Source: Verrucomicrobia bacterium UBA673 (lineage in GTDB: Bacteria > Verrucomicrobiota > Verrucomicrobiia > Limisphaerales > UBA1096). From it: 26,803 nt of DNA. The stretch covers positions 1,208 through 28,010 of the forward strand of contig DBNL01000064.1 of NCBI GenBank assembly GCA_002299785.1, in the 5' to 3' direction. Shown here piece by piece: positions 1 to 7,664 of the stretch (positions are counted from its first letter, which is position 1; the number at the start of each line of letters is the position of its first letter). Below the pieces are notes generated by a model. The model ran no database searches. It had not been told where the DNA came from and was given only the letters and a program-made list of their open reading frames with translations. Position numbers and translations under genes: made by a program.

Positions 1-1365
1 TTTTTTGGTGGTGATCTTTCGAGTTTCAGCGCCGACATTATCTAAGTGGCCAGTCATCAACCCATGCAACTCCTCTGTCTTGCCCGGCAGTTTTTCTGCA
101 AGGTTAATGTCTTCCTCGACGCTTTTCGAAAGATCGAATAACTCGAGGCGATTGCCTTTCCAAGTTTTGACCAGTTTATAGTCGCCCTGAATCAATGCCG
201 TCTGCGCGGTGCGGGCGACAGCTTGGTGAAACAGAAGGAATGAATTTGAGCGTTGCACTGCGCCTTGACCCTGGTTGCGGAGCAGCTTTGTCAGGCTGCC
301 ACCATCGAGAGACTTGGGCAGCGGCTTCGCGTAATCCGCCAACTCAGCCAGGGTGGGGAAAAGGTCCAGTCCGGTGACGGGCACGCGGCTCTGGCTGCCT
401 GGTTTTATTCTCGGGCCAACCGCAATGAACGGCACCCGTAAACCGCCCTCATACATTGAGCCCTTTCCCTGGCGCAGTGGATGGTTGCGCGGGAGCTTCT
501 TGTTTTTCTGCCCTTGCATGGTGAGGCGACCACCGTTGTCGGAGAGGAAAAACACGTAGGTGTTGTCCTGCAGACCAAGAGACTCGATTTTGTCCATCAC
601 CGCTCCAATGCCATCATCAAGGTCCTGGGTCATGGCGGCGAACTCCGGCATGGTGTGCTTTTTGCCCTTGGCCAAGCGCTTGGTTTTTTTGAGCGAGTCT
701 TCGCTATAAAAAATATCGAGGTGCACCGCGTAGTGCGACACCTGAACGAAGAACGGCTTACCGCTCCTGGCCTGCGTTTCCATGAAGTCACAAGTGCGCT
801 GGGTCAGGCTACGGATCAGTTTGGGGTCATTCTTGGCTGCGGGCCCCCCGGTTCCCTTTGAGCCGCCGGTCCCGTTGTCCGTGTAGCCGTCGCTCACGTC
901 GTAGCCCATCTCCCTGGGTGTCACTTTGTCAAAGCGCATGTCCCACTTGCCAAAGTGAGCGGTTTGGTAGGCCGAATTGGCATGCTTGAGCATCTGCGGC
1001 AGGCTCAACTGCTTGCGGTAGTTGGCGGTCCAGTTCTTTTGATCTTTCTGATAAATATGTCGTGCCGGCGATTGTCCAACGAGCAGGCTGCGCCTAGTAG
1101 GACAACAGAACGGTGCTGGCGAGTAGCCTTGCGAAAATAACATCCCGCGCTTGGCCAGGCGTTCCAAGTGCGGTGTGCGAAAATAATCACTGCGAGTCCG
1201 CTTGTCGACCGGGTCCATCAACACGGACGATCCTACCCAACTCTGATCATCGCTGAGCAGGATAACAAAGTTAGGCGGCAAATCGCCTGGCTTGGCGGCA
1301 TGCAACGACGAGTCGCCGCAACAAAGCGCGAGGACGGTTCCAATTGTGGTAACTAGGAGTTTCAT
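1..1365 (-). CDS. Secreted sulfatase, partial at the left edge
   Basis: This is a formylglycine sulfatase that would hydrolyse sulfate esters outside the cytoplasm. It is open from ATG at 1365 to the window edge (455 codons, no stop), so only a short C-terminal piece is probably missing. A signal peptide (MKLLVTTIGTVLALCC) is followed at residues 33-40 by the NFVILLSDD metal-binding strand. The activation motif C87-C-P-T-R91 fits C-x-P-x-R, so C87 should be oxidised to formylglycine. Further on, FFLSDNGG and a GKGSMYEGGLRVPFI stretch are typical of arylsulfatase-A-like (S1) enzymes. The start lies 5 nt after the stop of the DUF1501 gene, making it the third gene of an operon with PSD1 and DUF1501. 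Its first codons match those of the genes at 5548, 9005 and 10477. The substrate cannot be read from the sequence; a sulfated glycan is inferred from context. Confidence 0.92.
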   Translation of the reverse strand, partial: MKLLVTTIGTVLALCCGDSSLHAAKPGDLPPNFVILLSDDQSWVGSSVLMDPVDKRTRSDYFRTPHLERLAKRGMLFSQGYSPAPFCCPTRRSLLVGQSPARHIYQKDQKNWTANYRKQLSLPQMLKHANSAYQTAHFGKWDMRFDKVTPREMGYDVSDGYTDNGTGGSKGTGGPAAKNDPKLIRSLTQRTCDFMETQARSGKPFFVQVSHYAVHLDIFYSEDSLKKTKRLAKGKKHTMPEFAAMTQDLDDGIGAVMDKIESLGLQDNTYVFFLSDNGGRLTMQGQKNKKLPRNHPLRQGKGSMYEGGLRVPFIAVGPRIKPGSQSRVPVTGLDLFPTLAELADYAKPLPKSLDGGSLTKLLRNQGQGAVQRSNSFLLFHQAVARTAQTALIQGDYKLVKTWKGNRLELFDLSKSVEEDINLAEKLPGKTEELHGLMTGHLDNVGAETRKITTKK

Positions 1366-1370
1366 CTTGG

Positions 1371-2789
1371 TTAAGCTAGTAGATCGCTAATGATGTGGCC
1401 GTGGACGTTGGTCAGGCGGCGCTGGATGCCGTTATGATAGAAGGTCAGTCGCTCATGGTCGATGCCGAGCAGGTGCAAAACAGTGGCGTGGAAGTCGTGC
1501 CAGCTAACACGGTTTTCCTCGGCGCGATGGCCGGTCTCGTCCGTGTTGCCATAGGCGGTTCCAGGGCGCAAGCCGGCCCCAGCCATCCACACGGTAAATC
1601 CGGGGCCGTTGTGATCGCGGCCGAGACCGACTTTGTTTGACGGCGATTGGGTGAACGGTGTCCGGCCAAACTCAGTGGTGAACGTCACAAGTGTGTCCTC
1701 GAGCATGCCGCGTTGCTTAAGATCCTTCAGCAGGGCAGCCACCGGCTGGTCGATGCGCAACGCCTCACGCGTGTGGTTGCTGATCATGTCCTCGTGGCCG
1801 TCCCAGCTCGTGCGTGGCTTGCCGCCCAGCGGGCCGCCGGAGAACAACTGCACAAACCGCACACCGCGCTCCAGTAGTCGCCGCGCGAGGATGCAGTTGC
1901 GCGCAAAATCGCCAGTCTCCTTTCCGCCCAGGCCGTACGACTTGGCAATGCGCCTCGGTTCGCTGTCGAGATCGGCCACTTCGGGCACTGAAACCTGCAT
2001 GCGCGCAGCCAATTCGTAGCTTCGAAGACGCGCCCCTAAAATGTCATCCACGCCGCCGAGCCGCTGAAGTTGTTTGTGCTGCATGTACGCAAGTAGACTA
2101 TTCGTGGCCTCGAGTGCCTCTTCAGCAACTTGTTTCGGGGGGAAAAGGTCGCGCACCGGTTGTTCGCTGGAACGAAACACGACGCCCTGATGTTCGCCCG
2201 GAAGAAAACCATTGTTCCAGTTCGCCGATCCGCCGCTGGGGGCACCACGCCGGTCGGGGATCACGACAAACGCCGGCAGCGAGTCGGAAGCGCTGCCTAG
2301 TCCGTAAGACAACCAGCCGCCGAGCGACGGGAAGCCATTGGTCTGGAATCCGCTGTTTGACATGAACAACGCCGGGGTGTGGTTGCTCGTATCGGAGTAC
2401 ATCGAGCGAATCACGGTCAGTTCGTCGGCGACCTTGGCCAAGTGCGGGAACAAATCCGACACCCAGAGGCCGCTTTGGCCGCGCTGCCTGAATGCCCAAT
2501 CGTTTTTGCGCAGCAACCCGACGCGACCAAAGAACGGCTCCGGTTTTTTGCCCGGCGGTGTCTTGCCATGGAACTCGGTCAACTTCGGCTTGTAGTCAAA
2601 CGAGTCGATTTGGCTGAAGCCGCCGACGAGGCAGATATTGATTACCCGCCTGGCCTTGGGAGCAAGGTGCGGCCGAAGGACAGCGGCTTCCTCCGCCCGC
2701 AACAAACTTGTAAACGCGGTTGCGCCCAACCCGTGCACGGCCCAGTTTAAAAACCGACGACGATCAATGCTCTGTGCGCACACGTTCAT
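1371..2789 (-). CDS. DUF1501 family exported protein
   Basis: A 472-residue DUF1501 protein, a family with an alkaline-phosphatase/sulfatase-like fold and no firmly established activity. The N-terminus has a twin-arginine-type signal (RRRFLNWAVHGLGATAF, residues 10-26), so export folded by Tat is likely. Later blocks fit the family: INICLVGGFSQIDSFDYKP near residues 50-68, a SWDGHEDMISNH block, and TTEFGRTPFTQ. The start ATG overlaps the stop of the upstream PSD1 gene by 4 nt (ATGA), a sign of translational coupling. The sulfatase follows after 5 nt. The PSD1 plus DUF1501 pair is a hallmark of planctomycetal and verrucomicrobial genomes, where it often sits with sulfatases, as here. The family call is firm; the role in glycan use is inferred. 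Confidence 0.9.
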   Translation of the reverse strand: MNVCAQSIDRRRFLNWAVHGLGATAFTSLLRAEEAAVLRPHLAPKARRVINICLVGGFSQIDSFDYKPKLTEFHGKTPPGKKPEPFFGRVGLLRKNDWAFRQRGQSGLWVSDLFPHLAKVADELTVIRSMYSDTSNHTPALFMSNSGFQTNGFPSLGGWLSYGLGSASDSLPAFVVIPDRRGAPSGGSANWNNGFLPGEHQGVVFRSSEQPVRDLFPPKQVAEEALEATNSLLAYMQHKQLQRLGGVDDILGARLRSYELAARMQVSVPEVADLDSEPRRIAKSYGLGGKETGDFARNCILARRLLERGVRFVQLFSGGPLGGKPRTSWDGHEDMISNHTREALRIDQPVAALLKDLKQRGMLEDTLVTFTTEFGRTPFTQSPSNKVGLGRDHNGPGFTVWMAGAGLRPGTAYGNTDETGHRAEENRVSWHDFHATVLHLLGIDHERLTFYHNGIQRRLTNVHGHIISDLLA

Positions 2790-4591
2790 TCGATTACTAC
2801 AAATTCGCTGCTATTAAACAATGCCCGGCATAGTGATCGTAAACCGTGTTTAGCAATCATTGCTGTCGCTTTGCTGCGTTCGGTTCCGTCCGGCTCCCGT
2901 CCCAAGCTCAACTGCCAAGCTCGCCGTACTTGGCCAAGCGGCGCCTCGCCGGCCTCTTTTCGTATGCGATTAGCCAAGTCGTCAGCCATACGCCATACAA
3001 ACACGTTGTTGCTCAAACTTAGCGCCTGCAACGGAGTGGTCGTCACGGCGCGAGTAGGAGCAGTGGCGGAGGGGTCGGGGCAATCGAATGTGTCCAGGAT
3101 GGCGTCTCGTTCCCCGCGCGGCGAGAAACGATATATCGTACGGCGATCAAACTTTGGCCCCTTCACCTCTATTGGATTATAGTAGCGCCCGGCGTTGAAA
3201 TGGATTTCCTTCACGTCCTCGTAGCTCGGACCGCTTTGTTGCGTGTTCAGCATGCCGGCGGCTTGCAACAACGAGTCACGCACCGCTTCACCCTCAAGGC
3301 GCTTCGGCGCAAAGCGCCAAAGCAATCGATTCTCGCGGTCGCGGCCAAGCGCATCCGGTCGCGAAGCGGACGATTGGCGATACGTCATCGAGGTGACGAT
3401 GAGCCGATGCAGCGATTTCAGACTGTAATTGTTTTGCTGAAACCGGCTGGCTAGCCAGTCGAGTAGCTCGGGGTGACTGGGCTTTCCGCCACCCGTACCG
3501 AAGTCACTTGGTTCCCTGACTAGTCCCCGGCCGAAATGATGGTGCCAAATGCGGTTCACGATCACGCGACTGAACAGCGGATTTGCCGGATTGGTCATCC
3601 AGTCGGCTGCTGCTTTGCGCCGCTCGGCGTCGCTCGCGGCGGAGGTTAATTTGAAATCGGCGCTCACACCGGCCAAGGCAGAGACACCGGCCGGCGGGAC
3701 CTCTTGGCCAAGCGAGGCAGCGCTACCGCGCAGGTGAACTCTCATCACACCGGGATTGGCGACACGCACCGAATGCACTCCATGCTGCGCGCCGTGCCAT
3801 ACGCCGGCAAAAAGCGCCGCCATCGAGTAGTATTCCTCGGTGGAAATCGGATCGGTCTTGTGATTGTGACAACGCGCACACTGCACCGTCAGCCCGAGGA
3901 ACGCCTGAGTTACCGTGCCGACGATCTCGCCGAGTTCGTCCTGCCTCGCCTGGTTTTTCATCAGCGGGCTCGCCCCAAGCACAGTGTTATGCGTTCCGGC
4001 GACGAGAAAACCAACAGCAGCAGCGCCCTTGCGTCCGGGCCTCAAAATATCGCCAGCGATTTGCATCCGGGCGAATTCGTCGTACGGCATGTCAGTGTTA
4101 AGCGAGTCAATGATCCAGTCGCGATACGGCCAGGCGTTGCGGCGCGGTTCGTTGTACTCGAAGCCGTTGCTCTCGCCGTAGCGTGCGACGTCGAGCCAGT
4201 GTCGCGCCCACCGTTCGCCGTAACGCGGCGAGGCCAACAGGCGATCAATTAGTTGATGGTAAGCTGGATCGGTGGGATTACCGACAAACTCAGCCACTGT
4301 CTCTGGCGACGGTGACAACCCGAGGAGGTCGAAGTGAAGGCGGCGAATCAGCGTTCTCGGTTCCGCCGGGGGCGACGGCGTCAACCCATCCTTGCCCAAG
4401 CGCTGTTGAACGAAAGCATCGATGGGATGCCTGGCCAAGCCATCCGACGGCAGGTCAACCTTGGCGAGGGGTTGCAACGACCACCAATCTTCCGAGGCGA
4501 TACCTCCGATGGCTAAAAGCAGCAGAGCCGCCATGCCAACGCTAAAAGCAACGCGATAGATTGGATTTTTTTTTATGCTATGCCTATTCAA
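2786..4591 (-). CDS. PSCyt2 (DUF1549) - PSD1 (DUF1553) exported protein
   Basis: A 601-residue protein made of an N-terminal DUF1549 (PSCyt2) domain, about residues 50-260, and a C-terminal DUF1553 (PSD1) domain, about 310-560. The first carries family signatures such as RYGERWARHWLDVARYGESNG and the cytochrome-like motif C238-A-R-C-H242 followed by NHKTDPIS. The second includes NPLFSRVIVNRIWHHHFGRG. There is no separate N-terminal PSCyt1 heme domain, so this is the shorter form. The start is TTG at 4591, chosen because an in-frame stop lies just upstream and it gives a basic n-region before a hydrophobic segment (residues 14-30). ATG at 4534 is an alternative but would lose that basic region. 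It is the first gene of the operon with DUF1501 and the sulfatase. The biochemical role of the family is not settled; binding of heme at C-x-x-C-H is only a possibility. Confidence 0.9.
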   Translation of the reverse strand: MNRHSIKKNPIYRVAFSVGMAALLLLAIGGIASEDWWSLQPLAKVDLPSDGLARHPIDAFVQQRLGKDGLTPSPPAEPRTLIRRLHFDLLGLSPSPETVAEFVGNPTDPAYHQLIDRLLASPRYGERWARHWLDVARYGESNGFEYNEPRRNAWPYRDWIIDSLNTDMPYDEFARMQIAGDILRPGRKGAAAVGFLVAGTHNTVLGASPLMKNQARQDELGEIVGTVTQAFLGLTVQCARCHNHKTDPISTEEYYSMAALFAGVWHGAQHGVHSVRVANPGVMRVHLRGSAASLGQEVPPAGVSALAGVSADFKLTSAASDAERRKAAADWMTNPANPLFSRVIVNRIWHHHFGRGLVREPSDFGTGGGKPSHPELLDWLASRFQQNNYSLKSLHRLIVTSMTYRQSSASRPDALGRDRENRLLWRFAPKRLEGEAVRDSLLQAAGMLNTQQSGPSYEDVKEIHFNAGRYYNPIEVKGPKFDRRTIYRFSPRGERDAILDTFDCPDPSATAPTRAVTTTPLQALSLSNNVFVWRMADDLANRIRKEAGEAPLGQVRRAWQLSLGREPDGTERSKATAMIAKHGLRSLCRALFNSSEFVVIE

Positions 4592-4711
4592 TACTCCAGC
4601 GGATTAACCCTCTGGATGGTCGTGGTACGGCAAAAAAAAATCCAGCTTTTATCCCAGAAGAGTCGTTACTTCGACGGAAGGTGCGCTGCGCTAAAAAGTG
4701 CAACCAATAAA
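4592..4711. other. Intergenic gap between hydrolase and PSD1 genes
   Basis: A 120-nt AT-rich spacer. Read on the minus strand it holds a T9 tract (complement of 4633-4641) and a short GTCG...CGAC inverted repeat, but the two lie too far apart to make a convincing terminator. I could not pick out a confident promoter for the PSD1 operon. A GGAG lies only about 3 nt before the TTG start. Confidence 0.4.
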
Positions 4712-5548
4712 TTATTGATCTGGGCCGATCTCTTGGAAAATCCAGTCGGCAGCCATTCTGTCTGCCCCGTCGGGAATCGTGTGGCCGCGTGGCTCAGGCA
4801 GAACATGCAGCGTTACCCTGCTGGGTAACTTTAGTTTGCGCGATTCCTTGGAAATTTCCCTTGCCAGTTGGACGGCATGATCGGTGCCCACCCGTTTATC
4901 CTGGTCGCCAATGACGATCCAAACCTTCCGGCCGGCGAGATCCTTGGCCCGGTTGATCAGGTTGAACTCCCTGACCAGTTGGCATTCGCTGGTTGATTTG
5001 AATTCGCGCAGAACGGACAGGTCCGTCACTGGGGCAAAACCGGCAACGCATTTCACCCGTGGATCGTAAATAGCCGCGTGAAGCGCAAGAAATCCACCGC
5101 GCGATGTCCCGCAAGCGGCGATTTTTTCTGGATCGGAGATCCCTTGCTTGACGAGGTGATCAAGAACCTTCGACAGGCGATTGTTGAATTCCGCAACGAA
5201 GTCCGAACCCCGAGCTGCGCGATGACTCCAACCCGGCAGACCTTCGGGTTCCCCGTCAACCCGTTGATCACCGTGACAGGGCAGATTAATTGAAATGCAA
5301 AGGTATCCGCGCTTGGCTAATTGGTTGCCGCAGTGACGGTAATACGCTGAGTTCAGTGTGTTCTCTATTGTCGTAGCCAGTACGATCAAGGTCGGAGCCG
5401 GTTGTTCACGCTTCGTGTTGCCCCAAATGCCGAACTCAATCCCATCAGGGGTATGCATCAACAGTACTTTAGGTTCGGGCTCCGCAATGACACTCACAAC
5501 ACCCACCAACAGCACGGCTGCGATTGTTGTAATTAGGAGCTGTTTCAT
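4712..5548 (-). CDS. Secreted alpha/beta hydrolase
   Basis: A 278-residue alpha/beta hydrolase with an N-terminal signal peptide (MKQLLITTIAAVLLVGVVSV). The catalytic triad can be read as S149 in the nucleophile elbow G-T-S-R-G-G, an acid in the GDQDKR segment (D215 or D217), and H256 in PRGHT. Layout and length fit the dienelactone-hydrolase / prolyl-oligopeptidase-like group, which includes carbohydrate esterases, so removal of acyl groups from a glycan is plausible but not shown. The start has a usable ribosome site (GAGG about 10 nt upstream), and the gene begins 14 nt after the stop of the GNAT-aminotransferase gene, so the two are probably co-transcribed. Its first 45-50 nt are nearly identical to the decayed copy at 7394-7437 and similar to the starts at 9005 and 10477. 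Confidence 0.85.
   Translation of the reverse strand: MKQLLITTIAAVLLVGVVSVIAEPEPKVLLMHTPDGIEFGIWGNTKREQPAPTLIVLATTIENTLNSAYYRHCGNQLAKRGYLCISINLPCHGDQRVDGEPEGLPGWSHRAARGSDFVAEFNNRLSKVLDHLVKQGISDPEKIAACGTSRGGFLALHAAIYDPRVKCVAGFAPVTDLSVLREFKSTSECQLVREFNLINRAKDLAGRKVWIVIGDQDKRVGTDHAVQLAREISKESRKLKLPSRVTLHVLPEPRGHTIPDGADRMAADWIFQEIGPDQ
5501..5548 (-). repeat. Shared signal-peptide gene start, hydrolase copy
   Basis: The first 48 nt or so of the hydrolase gene belong to a local repeat family. The other members are 1338-1365 (sulfatase), 7394-7437 (decayed), 8959-9005 (PQQ-like protein) and 10442-10477 (sulfatase). All encode MK-x-LL-x-TT(I/V), then mostly A-(A/T)-V-L. Identity extends to synonymous positions between several copies, for example the 15-mer shared with 7394-7437. 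Confidence 0.7.
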
Positions 5549-5562
5549 ATGACAGGAACCTC

Positions 5563-7281
5563 TTAACCGTTTATTGCAGTTTTCAAGGCGTTTAGAATTC
5601 GCTCATTGTCTAGTTTATCTTTCACAGCAACTCTCAGGTAATTTGCCCCAATAGACATTCCCATGGAACTGACATCCCTTAAATATACTCCTTCCAAAAC
5701 ACACGCTTCCACAACATCCTTTGCACATTTCCCACCCTCAGGAAGTTTACAAAGCAGGAAATTCGCTACGCTGGGAAAAACTTCCAAACCAATTTCACTC
5801 AGCTTAGAACTAAGCGCTTCCCGCAGAATATGAGTTTCTTTGTAACGGGCCTCGTAGTAGCTAGGGTCATCTAATGCATAAACACCAGCAAGTTGAGCTG
5901 GCATGCTAATCACCCATGGAGGAGTGATCGTTCGTAGTGGTTCCATTTGATGCTGTCCACCACAAAGATAAGCAACGCGAGCGCCACTCAACGCATATAC
6001 CTTTGACATGGATTTGCAGACGATAACATTTTCGCTGGATACAGCAACCTGCTCTAGCGATTGACCAAAGCCCGCGTATTCCATGTAGGTTTCATCCACC
6101 CAGACCCGAGTGGTTAGAGGAATCTGGCTGAGTATCTTAATCATCTTCTCTTTTGACAAAAACTTCCCGGTTGGGCTGTTAGGGTTAACGAGAACAATCA
6201 AATCGTATTTCTTTTCAAGGGCTTGCTCAAAATCATTTAAGTCTAACGCGAACCCATTCTTATATTTCAAAGGAACTCGATCTACTCTGCATCGCACAAC
6301 TTTTTCAAGCACGTGTGAATACTCCCCGTAGGTCGGGTCGAGAATTAACACCTTTGAAGACTGTGTTAACCATTGTCTAAATGCCCTGAAAATTAGATCA
6401 GAAGAACCTGCTCCGGGAAGTACGTTACAAGGTTTTACACCTCGCGCATTTGCCACCTTTGAGAGAAAACCCTCGCAACCAGTCGGGGGGGATGTTCTTA
6501 ACAGCCAAGACAGATTTTCATTTATCGAAGAAATAATTTTCGGCGAAGGCGGGAACCAAGCATCAAGGACATCCGCATTAACAATAGAATCTTTCCGGTC
6601 TAGCTGATCAAAGCAATCTCCAATCGCCTTAAAAAAAGCACCCCCATGAAAACAGGGGACAGGTGGATTAAACGGAACAGGGAGTTGCCAATCTGTTTGA
6701 TCAAAAAGTCTATTGAGTATTTTCCCTTGTCCCTCGGACTTGTCTCGAAGCTGGGCAACAGTCCCGAGCAAGAGGTCATATGTTAATTCACCAGATTGGG
6801 CTGAAAGCCCCAACGCTTGAAATCCCAATCTCTTGTACATTTCATTGATTCCGCGATGACCAATAATTACAATCTGCTTGCCTCCATGAGACTCTACCCA
6901 CCTGAGAGCTCCGTACATTAATAACCCGGAAATAACACTCCCTCTATGCTTCTTGAAAACAGTTAAAAGGCGAGTTTCCCAAACAGCTTCATCAACCCTA
7001 AAAGGAAGATCACTTCTTTTAAAATACTTATCTATTGAAAACTCTCGTTTGCCCGGTGGCGTCAAACTTATAAATCCTGCCAATTCTCCCTCAACGCATA
7101 CAACAAAATTTACATTGTAGTCATCGAGGGAATCCCCTAACCGCCCAATACGATTCGTTTCATGTTGTCTCAACTCAACGGCGTAAACATCGTGCCGACG
7201 ACATGCCAATTCTTCATCTTGCTCTTTAGTGGATATGCTTATCTGATACCGACGGCTTTTTAAGCTGATCTTTTTTACCAC
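5563..7281 (-). CDS. GNAT-like N-acyltransferase fused to a PLP aminotransferase
   Basis: A 572-residue two-domain protein. Residues 1 to about 180 look like a GNAT-type acyltransferase: RRHDVYAVELRQHETN (28-43), an ELAGFISLTPPG strand (66-77), and a KHRGSVISGLLMYGALRW segment (111-128) in the place of the acyl-CoA pyrophosphate loop. Residues about 230-572 form a fold-type I aminotransferase related to histidinol-phosphate aminotransferase: NPNSPTG (366-372), D396 in VWVDETY for the PLP ring nitrogen, SMSK with K427 as Schiff-base lysine, and R435. The start is GTG, with AGGAAG about 6 nt upstream. By sampled lines the gene is about 33-52% GC, clearly below the rest of the window, and has no TTGGCCAA motif, which suggests transfer. 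It lies between secreted hydrolases but has no signal peptide. The product is unknown; an N-acylated amino compound is one inference. Confidence 0.85.
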   Translation of the reverse strand: MVKKISLKSRRYQISISTKEQDEELACRRHDVYAVELRQHETNRIGRLGDSLDDYNVNFVVCVEGELAGFISLTPPGKREFSIDKYFKRSDLPFRVDEAVWETRLLTVFKKHRGSVISGLLMYGALRWVESHGGKQIVIIGHRGINEMYKRLGFQALGLSAQSGELTYDLLLGTVAQLRDKSEGQGKILNRLFDQTDWQLPVPFNPPVPCFHGGAFFKAIGDCFDQLDRKDSIVNADVLDAWFPPSPKIISSINENLSWLLRTSPPTGCEGFLSKVANARGVKPCNVLPGAGSSDLIFRAFRQWLTQSSKVLILDPTYGEYSHVLEKVVRCRVDRVPLKYKNGFALDLNDFEQALEKKYDLIVLVNPNSPTGKFLSKEKMIKILSQIPLTTRVWVDETYMEYAGFGQSLEQVAVSSENVIVCKSMSKVYALSGARVAYLCGGQHQMEPLRTITPPWVISMPAQLAGVYALDDPSYYEARYKETHILREALSSKLSEIGLEVFPSVANFLLCKLPEGGKCAKDVVEACVLEGVYLRDVSSMGMSIGANYLRVAVKDKLDNERILNALKTAING

Positions 7282-7351
7282 AATCTTCCTTTCGTTGACT
7301 GTTATCCAGCGACTGAGGAGGCAAGTTAACAGTTATTGTATGAAACCCATT

Positions 7352-7368
7352 CATTGATAAAATCAATG
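7352..7368. promoter_or_regulatory. Inverted repeat upstream of the GNAT-aminotransferase gene
   Basis: CATTGAT, three A residues, then ATCAATG: a perfect 7-bp inverted repeat centred about 79 nt upstream of the GTG start, just upstream of a possible TACAAT -10 box. Its position and symmetry suit a dimeric regulator's operator. An A/T-rich palindrome of this size can also occur by chance, and no regulator gene is nearby. Confidence 0.3.
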
Positions 7369-7393
7369 GTTGTATTGATTGAATCGATAGTTA

Positions 7394-7437
7394 CCCCACC
7401 AACAGCACAGGATTGTTGTAATTAGTAAGCGTTTCAC
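7394..7437 (-). pseudogene. Decayed copy of the shared signal-peptide gene start
   Basis: On the minus strand from 7437 the sequence reads GTG AAA CGC TTA CTA ATT ACA ACA ATC, that is (V/M)KRLLITTI, matching the start of the hydrolase gene at 5548 (MKQLLITTI). It shares exact blocks with that gene: 14 bases (cccaccaacagcac) and 15 bases (gattgttgtaattag). Several bases are lost between the blocks, so the frame shifts to an aberrant CCWWGN and soon stops. No downstream body remains: the GNAT-aminotransferase gene begins 113 nt further on. This looks like a truncated duplicate of a gene start. Confidence 0.7.
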
Positions 7438-7664
7438 TTCACGTTTGTCCAAAAAGTTGAGACAAGTGTATTGTAATTCTCACCCGGCGCAAAGCCCCCC
7501 CTCAGGACATCATGAACCAGAACCTCCTTGCCTCGGCCTCGGTAACCGCGTTGTTTTAGTCCTTCCTGAGCAGGGTCGGGTTGGGATGAAATGTGAACCC
7601 AGAGTCCTGTCCAACTGACAACGGCCCCGAGAAGATGAATGAATGTCTCAAAGAATCGACCTAT

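Larger units (their letters stand above)
7282..7664. other. Longest non-coding gap (383 nt), with gene-start relic and operator-like repeat
   Basis: No intact gene is visible here. The minus strand contains, in order: about 74 sense codons in frame after the TGA of the PQQ-like gene, without any ATG (7441-7663); a decayed signal-peptide start (7394-7437); a 7-bp inverted repeat (7352-7368); and a possible -10 element TACAAT (complement of 7335-7340) about 54 nt before the GTG of the GNAT-aminotransferase gene. The open stretch ends in FWTNVK-stop. I do not recognise it as a protein domain, and an open run of this length can arise by chance. Confidence 0.6.

Noticed and set aside
481..861. 126-codon plus-strand open frame
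   Set aside because: It lies antisense to the partial sulfatase, whose minus-strand frame has all family motifs. The plus-strand translation resembles no protein.
3704..4252. 182-codon plus-strand open frame (and a similar one at 1814-2365)
   Set aside because: Both are antisense shadows of the PSD1 and DUF1501 genes, produced by GC-rich codon use. No motifs or ribosome site.
4625..4692. GTCG...CGAC repeat with a T9 tract as terminator of the hydrolase gene
   Set aside because: The stem is only 4 bp and the T tract is about 25 nt away, too distant to act together.
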